Shown here in pieces: positions 15,656 to 24,407 of a DNA stretch of 33,948 nt (within the stretch, counting starts at the first letter, position 1; each line of letters starts with the position of its first letter). The position numbers were made by a program, and so were the translations under genes. The notes below the pieces were generated by a model, which searched no databases, had not been told where the DNA came from, and worked only from the letters and a program-made list of their open reading frames with translations. This stretch comes from Oscillospiraceae bacterium (lineage in GTDB: Bacteria > Bacillota > Clostridia > Oscillospirales > CAG-272): contig SVTX01000020.1 of the NCBI GenBank assembly GCA_015063545.1, forward strand, positions 1-33,948, given 5' to 3'.

Positions 15656-16138
15656 ATGGGAAAATTTTGGATGAATGACAGCAACAAATCAGCAAACGAC
15701 GATTTCGATATCGATGTTGATAAGGACTATTACAGCAAGTTTGATGGAATGGATTCGTATAATGCCGATGACCTTTACAGCGAGTTTGGAACTATAGATT
15801 CCGACGTAAAGGTGGTTGCTCCCGAGGAGGATGAAGAGCCCACTCTTTATAAGGTGCTTTATGCGCCCGAAAGCTGTCAGGACAGCAGAGACATCGTAGA
15901 TTCTCTCGTTGCCGGCAGAGTAGTAGTCATCAACGTTGCAGACCTTGACAGAGAGAACTTCTTCAGACTTCTCGATTATGTTATGGGTGCGCTCCAGGCT
16001 CTGGGCGGAGATATGAAGAGATACGGCAAGAAGGTCGTTGTGCTTTACCCCGCAGGCGTGGATATGGATACTCCTCTTGACGAGATAGAGGATGAGCCTT
16101 ACGAGGACAACGAGGAAGAACTTGACGGTAATGACTGA
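15656..16138 (+). CDS. sepF: Cell division protein SepF
   Basis: SepF binds FtsZ and tethers the Z ring to the membrane. The 160-residue protein has a short N-terminal amphipathic segment (MGKFWMND), an acidic linker, and the conserved core: YAPESCQDSRDIVDSLVAGR, VVINVADLDRENFFRLLDYV, and LQALGGDMKRYGKKVVVLYP. The C-terminal tail is strongly acidic (residues 138-160). The ATG at 15656 has a GGAGG ribosome site nine bases upstream. It is the second gene of the yggS-sepF-yggT-ylmH block. The N-terminal membrane-targeting region is short, but the linker length is typical of Clostridia. Confidence 0.95.
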   Translation: MGKFWMNDSNKSANDDFDIDVDKDYYSKFDGMDSYNADDLYSEFGTIDSDVKVVAPEEDEEPTLYKVLYAPESCQDSRDIVDSLVAGRVVVINVADLDRENFFRLLDYVMGALQALGGDMKRYGKKVVVLYPAGVDMDTPLDEIEDEPYEDNEEELDGND

Positions 16139-16192
16139 TATCAGGCATAACTCTGCAGAGCGCGGAGTTTTGCTTAAATTGGAGGTGTGATG

Positions 16193-16471
16193 ATGCCGGA
16201 ACCTATATATGTGCTGGTAGTTTTTGTATTGCGCTTTATTGACGTTCTGTCTATCTGCATGCTTCTGCGAGCTATACTTGGATGGTTTATTATGGACGGC
16301 GGCGGTAAGTTCATGGGATTTCTTTATACCGTGACAGAGCCTGTCGTGATTCCTTTTCGAAAGCTTTTTCGTAAGCTTAATTGGTTTCAAGGTACGCCCA
16401 TAGATATGGCATTTACGTTTGGGTGGCTGTTTTTGTACCTTATCGAGATAATAATTACGTACATGAGTTGA
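16193..16471 (+). CDS. yggT: YggT-family membrane protein
   Basis: Two-helix integral membrane protein (YlmG/YggT family) of about 92 residues: PIYVLVVFVLRFIDVLSICMLL, then ILGWF, the TEPVVIPFRKLF motif, and a last helix ending GWLFLYLIEII. The role is not settled; family members affect division, osmotic resistance or nucleoid position. ATG 16193 is chosen over GTG 16187 and ATG 16190 because GGAGG at 16181-16185 sits seven bases upstream. It ends one base before ylmH. Confidence 0.9.
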   Translation: MPEPIYVLVVFVLRFIDVLSICMLLRAILGWFIMDGGGKFMGFLYTVTEPVVIPFRKLFRKLNWFQGTPIDMAFTFGWLFLYLIEIIITYMS

Positions 16472-16472
16472 T

Positions 16473-17282
16473 ATGGACAATACACAGGCAAACGAAATAA
16501 AACAGCTTGACGCAAGAATAGCCGATCTGTCAAAAAGATCCCTTTCAGGGGAGGTTGGGATATCCGTGTTTTTGTCTCCGTCGCAACAGGCGCTGTCGCG
16601 TCAGATACTGATGAGGCAGGGAGTAATACACAGGGCTGCGTTTTTCGGTGGATATGCCGACGCGGAACGCAAACGGATTTTTATTCTTCCTTCATATGCG
16701 GACGATTTTGACGGCACACCGGAGCAAAAGCTTATAGAGTATTTTTCGGATGAGGTGTTGAATAGCGTACAAGCTTTGCTTATTACAGGAAGCGGGTACA
16801 GAGAGCTTTCGCACAGAGATTATCTGGGCTCGCTTTTGTCTGTCGGGATTGAGCGCGACGTGCTTGGAGACATAGTTGTGGTTGACGAAAGGAGCGCGGT
16901 AATATTTTGCTCAGGAAAAATATCGGAATTTATAAAGATTTCTCTTTCGCGCGTTTCGAACGATTGTGTAACAGTATGTGCGTACGAGCCGGATGAAAAT
17001 TTTTCCGCAAAAAGAGAATACAAGCAAATAAGCGCCACCGTAGCGTCATGCAGACTTGACTGCGTGGTGAGCGCGTTGACGGGACTTTCCCGCGAAAAAA
17101 CTCAGGAGCTGATACGGCATGAGCTGTGCCAGCTTAATCATCTCACGGAATGCAGGTGCGATCTGGCGCTTGATGCTCCGTGTGTAATTTCCGTCAGAGG
17201 ATACGGAAAGTATATTCTGAGGGAATTTAACGGTTTAACAAAAAAAGGCAGGATGAGAATGCTTGCCGACAAATATATTTGA
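16473..17282 (+). CDS. ylmH: YlmH-family S4-domain RNA-binding protein
   Basis: A 269-residue YlmH homologue: an N-terminal domain with FLSPSQQALSRQIL, AFFGGYADAERKRIF and a C-terminal S4 RNA-binding domain (about residues 186-252: RLDCVVSALTGLSREKTQEL, CVISVRGYGKYI). Members act in ribosome rescue and peptidyl-tRNA handling in Firmicutes and have been tied to division. The ATG lies one base after the yggT stop, so translation is coupled. Normally divIVA comes next; here ileS follows after 41 bases with no room for it. Confidence 0.9.
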   Translation: MDNTQANEIKQLDARIADLSKRSLSGEVGISVFLSPSQQALSRQILMRQGVIHRAAFFGGYADAERKRIFILPSYADDFDGTPEQKLIEYFSDEVLNSVQALLITGSGYRELSHRDYLGSLLSVGIERDVLGDIVVVDERSAVIFCSGKISEFIKISLSRVSNDCVTVCAYEPDENFSAKREYKQISATVASCRLDCVVSALTGLSREKTQELIRHELCQLNHLTECRCDLALDAPCVISVRGYGKYILREFNGLTKKGRMRMLADKYI

Positions 17283-17323
17283 TATCCAGCAGAAGCGGAT
17301 GATCATTGGAGGTTTTTAACATT

Positions 17324-20134
17324 ATGGCAAAGGACTACACAAGTTCGCTGAACTTACCTAAAACAGAGTTTTCAATGAAGGCAAATCTTCCCACGCGTGA
17401 GCCGGAGACGCTTGCGTATTGGAATGAGATAGACCTTTATAACAGCATGGTAAAGGAAAGAGAAGGTAAAGAGACGTTCACGTTCCACGACGGCCCTCCT
17501 TTTTCCAACGGAAATATCCATATGGGACATGCTCTTAACAAGATACTTAAGGACTTTATTAACAAGTACAAGGCGATGTCGGGCTACAAGATCGCGTATG
17601 TTCCCGGATGGGATAACCACGGTATGCCCATTGAGTCTGCGATAATCAAGAAGAATAAGCTTGATCGCAAGAAGATGTCTATATCCGAATTCCGTTCTGC
17701 CTGCGAAAACTTTGCGCAGGGCTTTATTGACACACAGATGGAGCAGTTCAAGCGTCTCGGTCTTGTTGCCGATTGGGAGAACCCCTACTGCACCATGAGC
17801 CCTGATTTTGAAGCGGCAGAGGTTGAGGTGTTTGGAGAAATGTACAAGAGAGGTTACATCTACAAGGGACTTAAACCCGTTTATTGGTGTCCTAAGGATG
17901 AGACCGCGCTTGCAGAAGCTGAAATCGAATATGCTACCGATAAGTGCACTTCTATATACGTAAAGTTCAGAGTAAATGATGACAAGGGACTTCTTGACGG
18001 CATTTGTGACAAATTAAACACTTATTTCGTTATCTGGACAACAACTACGTGGACACTCCCCGGAAACCTTGCCATAGCACTTAATCCTGTTGAAACTTAC
18101 GTTGTTGCAAAGGCAGAGAGTGGTGAGTGCTACGTTGTAGCAGAGGCTCTTTGCGAAAAGACTATGAAGGCAGGCGGCGTTGAAAATTACGAGATACTTG
18201 CAAGATTTGCGGGTAAGGAGCTTGAGTTTGTAAAGACACAGCATCCCTTCCTTGACAGAGAAAGTGTTGTAGTAAATGCTGACTACGTAACTATGGAAAG
18301 CGGTACGGGTTGTGTACACACAGCTCCCGGTTTCGGTGCGGACGACTACCAGACCTGTCGCAGATATAACATTGATATAATCGTTCCCGTTGACGACCGC
18401 GGTTATCAGACCGAGGAGGCGGGCAAGTATGCCGGTATGTACTATGCGGCATCTAATGATGCGATACTTGCGGATATGAAGGAAAGCGGCGCGCTCTTTG
18501 CGTCCGAGGAGATGGAGCATGAGTATCCTCACTGCTGGAGATGTAAGTCTCCCATTATCTTCCGCGCAACTCCTCAGTGGTTCTGTTCCGTTGAGGCGTT
18601 CAAGGACGAGGCAGCTGCATCCTGCAAGGGACTTACATGGCTTCCCGCGTGGGGCGAGGAAAGAATGATACAGATGATTCGCGAAAGAGCAGACTGGTGT
18701 ATTTCCCGTCAGCGCCATTGGGGACTTCCCATTCCCGTATTTTACTGTGATGAGTGCAAGTCTCCCGTATGCAACGATGAAACTATAGCGGTTGTATCCA
18801 AGCTCTTTGGTGAGAAGGGCTCTAATGCTTGGTTCGATATGGACGCATCTGAAATTCTTCCTGATGGCTTTACATGTCCTTGCTGCGGAAAGAAGGCAAC
18901 ATTCAGCAAGGAAACAAATACACTTGACGGTTGGTTCGATTCGGGATCTTCTCATTATGCAGTTCTTCAGAAAAAGGACGGCAGAGAATGGCCCGCAGAT
19001 ATATATCTTGAGGGCGGAGACCAGTACAGAGGCTGGTTCCAGGCATCACTTCTTACGGCAGTCGGTGCGTCCGGAAAGCCGGTAGCACCCTTTAAAGCGG
19101 TTCTTACTCACGGTTGGGTAGTTGACGGCGAAGGAAAGGCTATGCACAAGTCTCTCGGCAACTCCATAAGCCCCGACGACTCCATCAAAAAGTACGGCGC
19201 TGAGCTTGTAAGACTTTGGGCGGCATCCTCTGATTACCACGTTGATGTTCGTTGCTCGGACAACATTTTCAAGCAGCTCTCCGAGACGTACAGAAAGATC
19301 AGAAATACTGCCCGTATCATGATGGCTAACCTCGGTGATTTCAACCCCGATACGGATATGGTCGCATTTGAGGACATGCTTGAGATCGACCGTTGGATAG
19401 TAGCTGAGACCAATGAGCTTGTAAAGCTTTGTCTTGAGGGTTACGATACCTATGAATTCCACGTTGTATATCATGCGATAAATAAGTTCTGTACAATAGA
19501 GCTTTCCAAGCTTTACGTTGATATAACAAAGGATAGACTTTACGTTGAAAAGGCAGATTCCGCGGCTCGCAGAAGCGGACAGAGCGCGCTTTACACAGTT
19601 CTTTCAAGTCTCGTAAGACTTCTCGCTCCTTTGACATCCTTTACGGCAGAGGAAATATGGAAGCATATGCCCCACACATCAAGCGATAAGAAGGTCAGCG
19701 TATTCCTTAACGACATGCCTGCTTATAACGAGGCTATGGCACAGGATACGGCAGAGCTCAGAGCGAGATGGGAGCAGATGCTTGCTTACCGTGATGACGT
19801 AATGAAGGCGCTTGAAATAGCACGAGCTAACAAGATGATAGGTAAGGCTCTTGACGCAAAGGTTACTGTTTATACAAACGATAATGCTATATACGAGTCG
19901 ATCAATGCGTTTGGAGATCAGTTGGCAACTGTTTATACAACATCCGGGGCAACTGTAACTATGGGTGATTCGCCCGCAGAAGCTTTCAGTGAAACTCAGT
20001 CGGGCATTTCCGTGCTTGTTGAGCCCGCGGACGGATGTAAGTGCGGTCGTTGCTGGGCATATTCACAGAAGGGTATTGACGACGGCGAAGGCGGATTCCT
20101 TTGCGAGCGTTGCAAGAACATACTCGAATTATAA
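17324..20134 (+). CDS. ileS: Isoleucyl-tRNA synthetase
   Basis: Charges tRNA-Ile. A class I synthetase of 936 residues with the HIGH-type motif NGNIHMGHALNK near residues 62-73, CP1 editing domain features (TTTWTLPGNLAIALNP, CVHTAPGFGADDY), and the KMSKS-region variant KAMHKSLGNS, which is the usual Clostridia form. The C-terminal zinc site is present (CGRCW...CERC). ATG 17324 is chosen because TGGAGG lies 10 bases upstream; an earlier TTG at 17306 is not needed. There is no T-box leader, since only 41 bases separate it from ylmH, so it is transcribed with the ylm cluster. Length and motifs are complete. Confidence 0.97.
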   Translation: MAKDYTSSLNLPKTEFSMKANLPTREPETLAYWNEIDLYNSMVKEREGKETFTFHDGPPFSNGNIHMGHALNKILKDFINKYKAMSGYKIAYVPGWDNHGMPIESAIIKKNKLDRKKMSISEFRSACENFAQGFIDTQMEQFKRLGLVADWENPYCTMSPDFEAAEVEVFGEMYKRGYIYKGLKPVYWCPKDETALAEAEIEYATDKCTSIYVKFRVNDDKGLLDGICDKLNTYFVIWTTTTWTLPGNLAIALNPVETYVVAKAESGECYVVAEALCEKTMKAGGVENYEILARFAGKELEFVKTQHPFLDRESVVVNADYVTMESGTGCVHTAPGFGADDYQTCRRYNIDIIVPVDDRGYQTEEAGKYAGMYYAASNDAILADMKESGALFASEEMEHEYPHCWRCKSPIIFRATPQWFCSVEAFKDEAAASCKGLTWLPAWGEERMIQMIRERADWCISRQRHWGLPIPVFYCDECKSPVCNDETIAVVSKLFGEKGSNAWFDMDASEILPDGFTCPCCGKKATFSKETNTLDGWFDSGSSHYAVLQKKDGREWPADIYLEGGDQYRGWFQASLLTAVGASGKPVAPFKAVLTHGWVVDGEGKAMHKSLGNSISPDDSIKKYGAELVRLWAASSDYHVDVRCSDNIFKQLSETYRKIRNTARIMMANLGDFNPDTDMVAFEDMLEIDRWIVAETNELVKLCLEGYDTYEFHVVYHAINKFCTIELSKLYVDITKDRLYVEKADSAARRSGQSALYTVLSSLVRLLAPLTSFTAEEIWKHMPHTSSDKKVSVFLNDMPAYNEAMAQDTAELRARWEQMLAYRDDVMKALEIARANKMIGKALDAKVTVYTNDNAIYESINAFGDQLATVYTTSGATVTMGDSPAEAFSETQSGISVLVEPADGCKCGRCWAYSQKGIDDGEGGFLCERCKNILEL

Positions 20135-20157
20135 TCTGAAATTTGAATAAAAACTAT

Positions 20158-20190
20158 CGGGGAAGGACCTTCAAAAAGATTCCTTCCCCG
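20158..20190 (+). other. Intercistronic hairpin between ileS and lspA
   Basis: CGGGGAAGGA (20158-20167) pairs perfectly with TCCTTCCCCG (20181-20190) around a 13-base loop. No T run follows on the plus strand, so it is not a typical terminator; it may stabilise or partly terminate the ileS transcript. It lies upstream of the chosen lspA start. Confidence 0.6.
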
Positions 20191-20208
20191 AATGTTGAGG
20201 TGAAGAAA

Positions 20209-20787
20209 ATGTATATTTGGATAATCCTTATGCTCCTCGGAGTATTTTTGGATCAGATAAGCAAATATCTCATAGTAATGTATATGGAGCTGGAGCAGTC
20301 TGTAGATATCATTCCGCGAGTGTTCAGATTTACCTATATCCGAAATGAAGGCGCGGCATTTGGTTCCATGGCGGATTCAAGATGGATATTTATGGTCGTA
20401 TCATGTATCATGATAGTGGGCATATTCGTGTATATCTTTTGGAAGAAGCCGCAAAGCAAGCTTCTGATGTCTGCATTAACGCTTATAGTGGCGGGCGGAA
20501 TAGGAAACATGATAGACAGAATACGTCTGGGGTACGTCATAGACTTTCTTGATTTTTGCGCGTTCCCGAATCTTTGGATGTGGACGTTTAACGTGGCAGA
20601 TGCATTTGTCTGCATAGGCGCAGGTCTTATGATCTTGTGGATGATACTTGACATGGTGCGTGAGCAAAAGGCGGAAAAGCTCAGAAAGGCAGAGGCTATC
20701 GCCGCAACGACCGAGAATAGATCTGAGGAAGAGTTAACAGAGCTTTCTGTAAATGAAGAAACCGGCGACAATGATGAACAGCAATGA
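20209..20787 (+). CDS. lspA: Lipoprotein signal peptidase II
   Basis: LspA removes signal peptides from prolipoproteins in the cytoplasmic membrane. It has four hydrophobic segments and the family motifs FLDQISKYLIV, IRNEGAAFG, GGIGNMIDRIRLGYVIDF and FNVADAFV; the two catalytic Asp residues lie in the ID-F and NVAD motifs. ATG 20209 (192 residues) is preferred because GAGGTGA lies six bases upstream; an earlier TTG at 20143 would read through the hairpin. An acidic C-terminal tail of about 30 residues extends beyond the usual end. The neighbours ileS and rluD are the usual ones. Confidence 0.95.
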   Translation: MYIWIILMLLGVFLDQISKYLIVMYMELEQSVDIIPRVFRFTYIRNEGAAFGSMADSRWIFMVVSCIMIVGIFVYIFWKKPQSKLLMSALTLIVAGGIGNMIDRIRLGYVIDFLDFCAFPNLWMWTFNVADAFVCIGAGLMILWMILDMVREQKAEKLRKAEAIAATTENRSEEELTELSVNEETGDNDEQQ

Positions 20788-21778
20788 TATGGAATACCGG
20801 GAGCTTGGGGAAGCGGAGTATGAGGAAAAAATATCCTCGTTTACTGTAGAAATTCCCGATCGCGCAGATAAGGCGATTTCTCTTGCACAGGATATATCCA
20901 GAAGCCTTGCGGTAAAGCTTATCGAGGGCGGAGCAGTTCTGGTAAACGGAAAGCCTTGCGATAAAAAGGATAAACTGCGCGCAGGAGATCTTGTTCAGAT
21001 AAATTATCCCGAGCCTGAGCCTGACAAAGCAGAGCCTGAGGATATACCGCTTGATATTATTTACGAGGACAACGACATTATTGTGATAAATAAGCCCGAG
21101 GGAATGATAGTTCATCCCGCGACAGGCATATATACGGGAACTCTCGTAAATGCGCTTCTTTACCACTGTAAGGATAGCCTTTCGGGAATAGGCGGAGTGG
21201 CAAGGCCCGGTATAGTTCATCGCATTGATAAGGATACGTCTGGACTTTTGGTTGTTGCAAAGAATGACGAAGCTCATATTTCGCTTTCCGAGCAGATGAA
21301 GATACACGGAGTGAGCAGAATTTATCATGCGCTTGTCGTTGGCAACATAAAAGATGACAGCGGCACAATAAACAAGCCTATTGGCAGGCATCCCGTTGAC
21401 CGAAAGAAAATGGCAGTCATTTTAAATTCGGATATGAAGTCGCGAGAGGCGATAACACACTTTACCGTAAAGGAAAGGTACTGTATCGGCGGCCAGAGAT
21501 TTACATACGTTGAATGCGTTTTGGAAACAGGACGAACGCACCAGATACGTGTGCACATGGCAAGCACAGGACACCCTCTTATAGGGGACGAAATTTACGG
21601 CGGCGGCAATACCAAATTTGAAGCGCAGAACAGAAATCTTTTGAACGGACAGGCGCTTCACGCAAAGGTGTTGGAGCTTACGCATCCGCGCACTCTTGAA
21701 CGCATGAGATTTGAATGCGAAATGCCGACGAATATGCAAAGTCTTATAGAAAAATTAAGAGCTCAGAATAATGACTGA
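20753..21778 (+). CDS. rluD: RluA-family large-subunit rRNA pseudouridine synthase
   Basis: Converts uridines of 23S rRNA to pseudouridine. It has an N-terminal S4 domain (DKAISLAQDISRSLAVKLIEGGAVLVNGKP), the catalytic motif GIVHRIDKDTSGLLVVAKN with the active-site Asp, and ETGRTHQIRVHMASTGHPLIGD near the end. The annotated start at 20753 overlaps lspA by 35 bases; later ATGs at 20771, 20774 and 20789 lack a better ribosome site, so the start is open. The family includes RluD and RluC types; RluD/YlyB is the likely match because of the lspA neighbour. Confidence 0.93.
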   Translation: MKKPATMMNSNDMEYRELGEAEYEEKISSFTVEIPDRADKAISLAQDISRSLAVKLIEGGAVLVNGKPCDKKDKLRAGDLVQINYPEPEPDKAEPEDIPLDIIYEDNDIIVINKPEGMIVHPATGIYTGTLVNALLYHCKDSLSGIGGVARPGIVHRIDKDTSGLLVVAKNDEAHISLSEQMKIHGVSRIYHALVVGNIKDDSGTINKPIGRHPVDRKKMAVILNSDMKSREAITHFTVKERYCIGGQRFTYVECVLETGRTHQIRVHMASTGHPLIGDEIYGGGNTKFEAQNRNLLNGQALHAKVLELTHPRTLERMRFECEMPTNMQSLIEKLRAQNND

Positions 21779-22592
21779 TAAAAAATTTGAGAATATAATA
21801 ATAGTATCCGACATGGACGGTACGTTTTTCGGCGACAAGGCGACACTAGTACAGAGAAATATAGACGCTATCAACTATTTTAAGCAGAACGGCGGAAAAT
21901 TTACTTTTTCTACCGGCCGTGTTCACTACAATATAACTCATTCGGAAAATGGAGTGGACACGCTGTGCAACTGTCCCGCGATCTGCGCGAACGGCTCGTG
22001 TATTTATGATTTTCAGAGCAAGACCACGCTTAAAGAAACGTATATGGATACGGATGCCGTCATAAATACCATACGCTTTGTAAATGAAAAGAGCAAGACC
22101 ACAGGTGCGCGATGCTCAACCCCGTACGGATTTATCACGCATGAGCTTGTGGGGCTTATAGCCAAGGACGTAGCGCACTTCAAGGGCGGCAGGGTAGAGG
22201 TCAAGCCATTGAACGAATGGAGAGGAGAGCAGATACTCAAGCTCGTATTCCGCGATGAGGCTGAGCCGCTTCTAAAGCTTCGGCATGAGGTTGCAGAGAG
22301 GTTTGGCGACATATTTACGTACGCATCGTCATCGCCCAGATTTTTTGAGATAAACGCGGCGGGATGTTCAAAGGCAAACGGCATAGAATATCTGAGAGGG
22401 ATGTATCCGCAGGCAAAGATATATGCCGTGGGGGATTATGAAAATGACCTGGAGATGCTTTGCGCGGCTGATATTTCCGCATGTCCCGAAAATGCCATGG
22501 ATTACGTCAAGGAGAAGGTGGACATAAAGCTTTGCGACTGTAATATGGGCGCGATAGCAGACCTTATAGCGCATATTGAAAACAGTAATTGA
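21771..22592 (+). CDS. Cof-type HAD-superfamily phosphatase
   Basis: A 273-residue haloacid-dehalogenase-type hydrolase of the Cof subfamily. Motif I is VSDMDGTFF (nucleophile Asp and acid/base Asp), motif II includes FSTGR, a Lys-bearing segment follows, and motif IV is VGDYENDLEML near the C-terminus, with a type IIB cap in between. It overlaps the rluD stop by eight bases, so it is probably co-translated. The substrate is unknown; sugar phosphates or flavin nucleotides are common for this group. Confidence 0.9.
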   Translation: MTDKKFENIIIVSDMDGTFFGDKATLVQRNIDAINYFKQNGGKFTFSTGRVHYNITHSENGVDTLCNCPAICANGSCIYDFQSKTTLKETYMDTDAVINTIRFVNEKSKTTGARCSTPYGFITHELVGLIAKDVAHFKGGRVEVKPLNEWRGEQILKLVFRDEAEPLLKLRHEVAERFGDIFTYASSSPRFFEINAAGCSKANGIEYLRGMYPQAKIYAVGDYENDLEMLCAADISACPENAMDYVKEKVDIKLCDCNMGAIADLIAHIENSN

Positions 22593-22611
22593 GTATTTTA
22601 TCAAATAATGC

Positions 22612-22640
22612 TTGACAACATTATTTCTTTGTGATAAAAT
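22612..22640 (+). promoter_or_regulatory. SigA-type promoter of the SCIFF gene
   Basis: TTGACA (22612-22617) and TAAAAT (22635-22640) with a 17-base spacer, 50 bases ahead of the SCIFF start. Confidence 0.88.
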
Positions 22641-22690
22641 AATAGAGTAAAAGAAACATCCATAGATCTTTATTTACGGAGGAAAACATC

Positions 22691-22831
22691 ATGAACAGAA
22701 TTAAGACTATCGAAACAAAGGATATCGTAAAGACAGTTAACAACGGCGGTTGCGGCGAGTGCCAGACATCCTGCCAGTCTGCTTGCAAGACATCTTGTGG
22801 CGTTGCTAACCAGCAGTGCGAAAATAAGTAA
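22691..22831 (+). CDS. scfA: SCIFF ranthipeptide precursor (six Cys in 45-residue type)
   Basis: A 46-residue peptide that starts MNRIKTIETKDIVKTV and continues with a conserved GGCGECQTSC core. The six cysteines are at residues 21, 24, 28, 32, 36 and 43, the hallmark of the SCIFF family, whose members carry Cys-derived thioethers to other residues made by a radical SAM maturase. The ATG has a GGAGG ribosome site eight bases upstream (22678-22682) and its own consensus promoter. The maturase gene follows 184 bases downstream, after a terminator hairpin. No transporter or protease gene is adjacent. The biological role of the product is not known; SCIFF peptides are very widespread in Clostridia. 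Confidence 0.93.
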   Translation: MNRIKTIETKDIVKTVNNGGCGECQTSCQSACKTSCGVANQQCENK

Positions 22832-22858
22832 TTTGTTGAAGGTAACACTTCTAACAGT

Positions 22859-22890
22859 GAAAACGCTGCCAGAAGGCAGCGTTTTCATTT
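22859..22890 (+). terminator. Terminator/attenuator after the SCIFF gene
   Basis: GAAAACGCTGCC (22859-22870) pairs perfectly with GGCAGCGTTTTC (22875-22886) around AGAA, with a short T tail. It would allow high SCIFF precursor and low maturase expression. Confidence 0.75.
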
Positions 22891-22892
22891 GC

Positions 22893-22958
22893 TGACCGTC
22901 GAAAAAACGCGCATAACTTCGTTGTAGACGCCTTGTTATGCACATTTTTTCTTGGTCA
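22893..22958. repeat. Interspersed inverted-repeat element upstream of the maturase
   Basis: Bases 22893-22917 pair with 22935-22958 as imperfect inverted repeats (TGACC, GAAAAAA and GCATAAC blocks). The centre holds the ACTTCGTT-like word seen in the elements after queA and before the DMT permease. It lies in the SCIFF-maturase gap and does not encode anything. Confidence 0.6.
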
Positions 22959-23015
22959 TCATATTTGAGATAAATGATTATCTGCACATGTATAAATAAT
23001 ATTTCGGAGTGAAAA

Positions 23016-24407
23016 ATGGTACATCAGTATAAACTTAACGGATACAATATCGTGCTTGATACCTGTTCAGGTTCGGTACATACAGTCGACGAGGTCGCGT
23101 ACGATATAATTTCCATGTATAAAAATTCAAGCCGCGAGGAGATAATATCCGCCATTCTTGAAAAATACGGACATATGCCCGGCGTGACTGCCGAGGAGAT
23201 AGACGGTTGTATTGACGATATAGCGGCACTTGAAGCCGCAGGAAAGTTGTTTTCTGAGGATAAGTTTGAAAAGCTCGCATATACCTATAAAAACAATTCC
23301 AAGGTCATAAAGGCGCTGTGTCTGCACGTAGCGCACACCTGCAATCTCAATTGTTCATATTGCTTTGCCTCCCAAGGAAAATATCAGGGTGAGCGAGCGC
23401 TCATGTCCTTTGAGGTCGGTAAGCAGGCTTTTGATTTCCTTATTGCAAATTCGGGCACGAGACGCAATCTTGAGGTTGACTTTTTCGGCGGCGAGCCTGC
23501 GCTCAACTTTGAGGTAGTAAAGCAGCTCGTTGAATACGCACGGAGTATAGAAAAAGAGCATAACAAAAATTTCCGCTTCACGTACACCACCAATGGAATG
23601 GTACTGACGGACGAAATGATGGAATATCTCAACCGCGAGATGAGTAACGTGGTGCTTTCTCTTGACGGTCGCCGCGAGGTCAACGACCACTTCCGCCGCG
23701 ACTATGCGGGCAAGGGAAGCTACGATACCATCGTTCCTAATTTCCAAAAGCTCGTAAAGCTTCGCGAGGGTAAGAACTACTATGTGCGCGGAACGTTCAC
23801 TCACAATAATGTGGATTTCACAAATGACCTCTTCCATATGGCAGACCTCGGTTTTACCGAGCTTAGCATGGAGCCCGTCGTTTGTCCTCCGTCGGATCCT
23901 TACGCGTTGACTGATGAGGATCTTCCTAAGCTCTTTGAACAGTATGAGATACTCGCGAAGGAAATGATAAAGAGACGTCGCGAGGGCAGACCGTTTACGT
24001 TTTATCACTATATGCTTGACCTTAAGAACGGCCCTTGTATTTATAAGAGAATCGCGGGTTGCGGATCGGGCACGGAATATATGGCAGTCACCCCTTGGGG
24101 AGACCTTTACCCCTGCCACCAGTTCGTAGGAGACCAAAAATATCTGCTCGGTAACATCTGGGACGGTGTGAAAAACACCGAAATTCAGGACGAGTTCCGT
24201 CGCTGTAACGCATACTCCCGCGAGGACTGTCGCGACTGCTGGGCAAAGCTTTATTGCTCAGGCGGCTGCGCGGCAAATTCCTATCATGCAACGGGCAGTA
24301 TTGAGGGAGTTTACAAATACGGCTGCGAGCTTTTCAAAAAGAGAATTGAGTGCGCAGTTATGATGCAGATAGCCGAGACGGAAGACAATGAAAACACCGA
24401 TAGTTGA
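23016..24407 (+). CDS. scfB: Radical SAM SCIFF maturase
   Basis: Radical SAM/SPASM enzyme that forms the Cys thioether bonds of the SCIFF precursor. The N-terminal 90 residues form a precursor-binding, PqqD-like domain. The SAM cluster motif is CNLNCSYC near residues 109-116, then FFGGEPALN and YTTNGM typical of the fold, and a C-terminal SPASM region with C-x-GGC and CRDCWAKLYCSGGC motifs for auxiliary [4Fe-4S] clusters. At 463 residues it has the family length. The ATG at 23016 has a CGGAG ribosome site. It overlaps the decarboxylase start by 20 bases. Its close linkage to the precursor supports the assignment. Confidence 0.95.
   Translation: MVHQYKLNGYNIVLDTCSGSVHTVDEVAYDIISMYKNSSREEIISAILEKYGHMPGVTAEEIDGCIDDIAALEAAGKLFSEDKFEKLAYTYKNNSKVIKALCLHVAHTCNLNCSYCFASQGKYQGERALMSFEVGKQAFDFLIANSGTRRNLEVDFFGGEPALNFEVVKQLVEYARSIEKEHNKNFRFTYTTNGMVLTDEMMEYLNREMSNVVLSLDGRREVNDHFRRDYAGKGSYDTIVPNFQKLVKLREGKNYYVRGTFTHNNVDFTNDLFHMADLGFTELSMEPVVCPPSDPYALTDEDLPKLFEQYEILAKEMIKRRREGRPFTFYHYMLDLKNGPCIYKRIAGCGSGTEYMAVTPWGDLYPCHQFVGDQKYLLGNIWDGVKNTEIQDEFRRCNAYSREDCRDCWAKLYCSGGCAANSYHATGSIEGVYKYGCELFKKRIECAVMMQIAETEDNENTDS

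Noticed and set aside
17282..17324. A T-box or other leader for ileS
   Set aside because: Only 41 bases separate ylmH and ileS; no T-box core or terminator fits there.
19121..19160. KAMHKS instead of KMSKS in IleS as a sign of a broken enzyme
   Set aside because: This variant is the usual form in many Clostridia isoleucyl-tRNA synthetases; the rest of the enzyme is intact.
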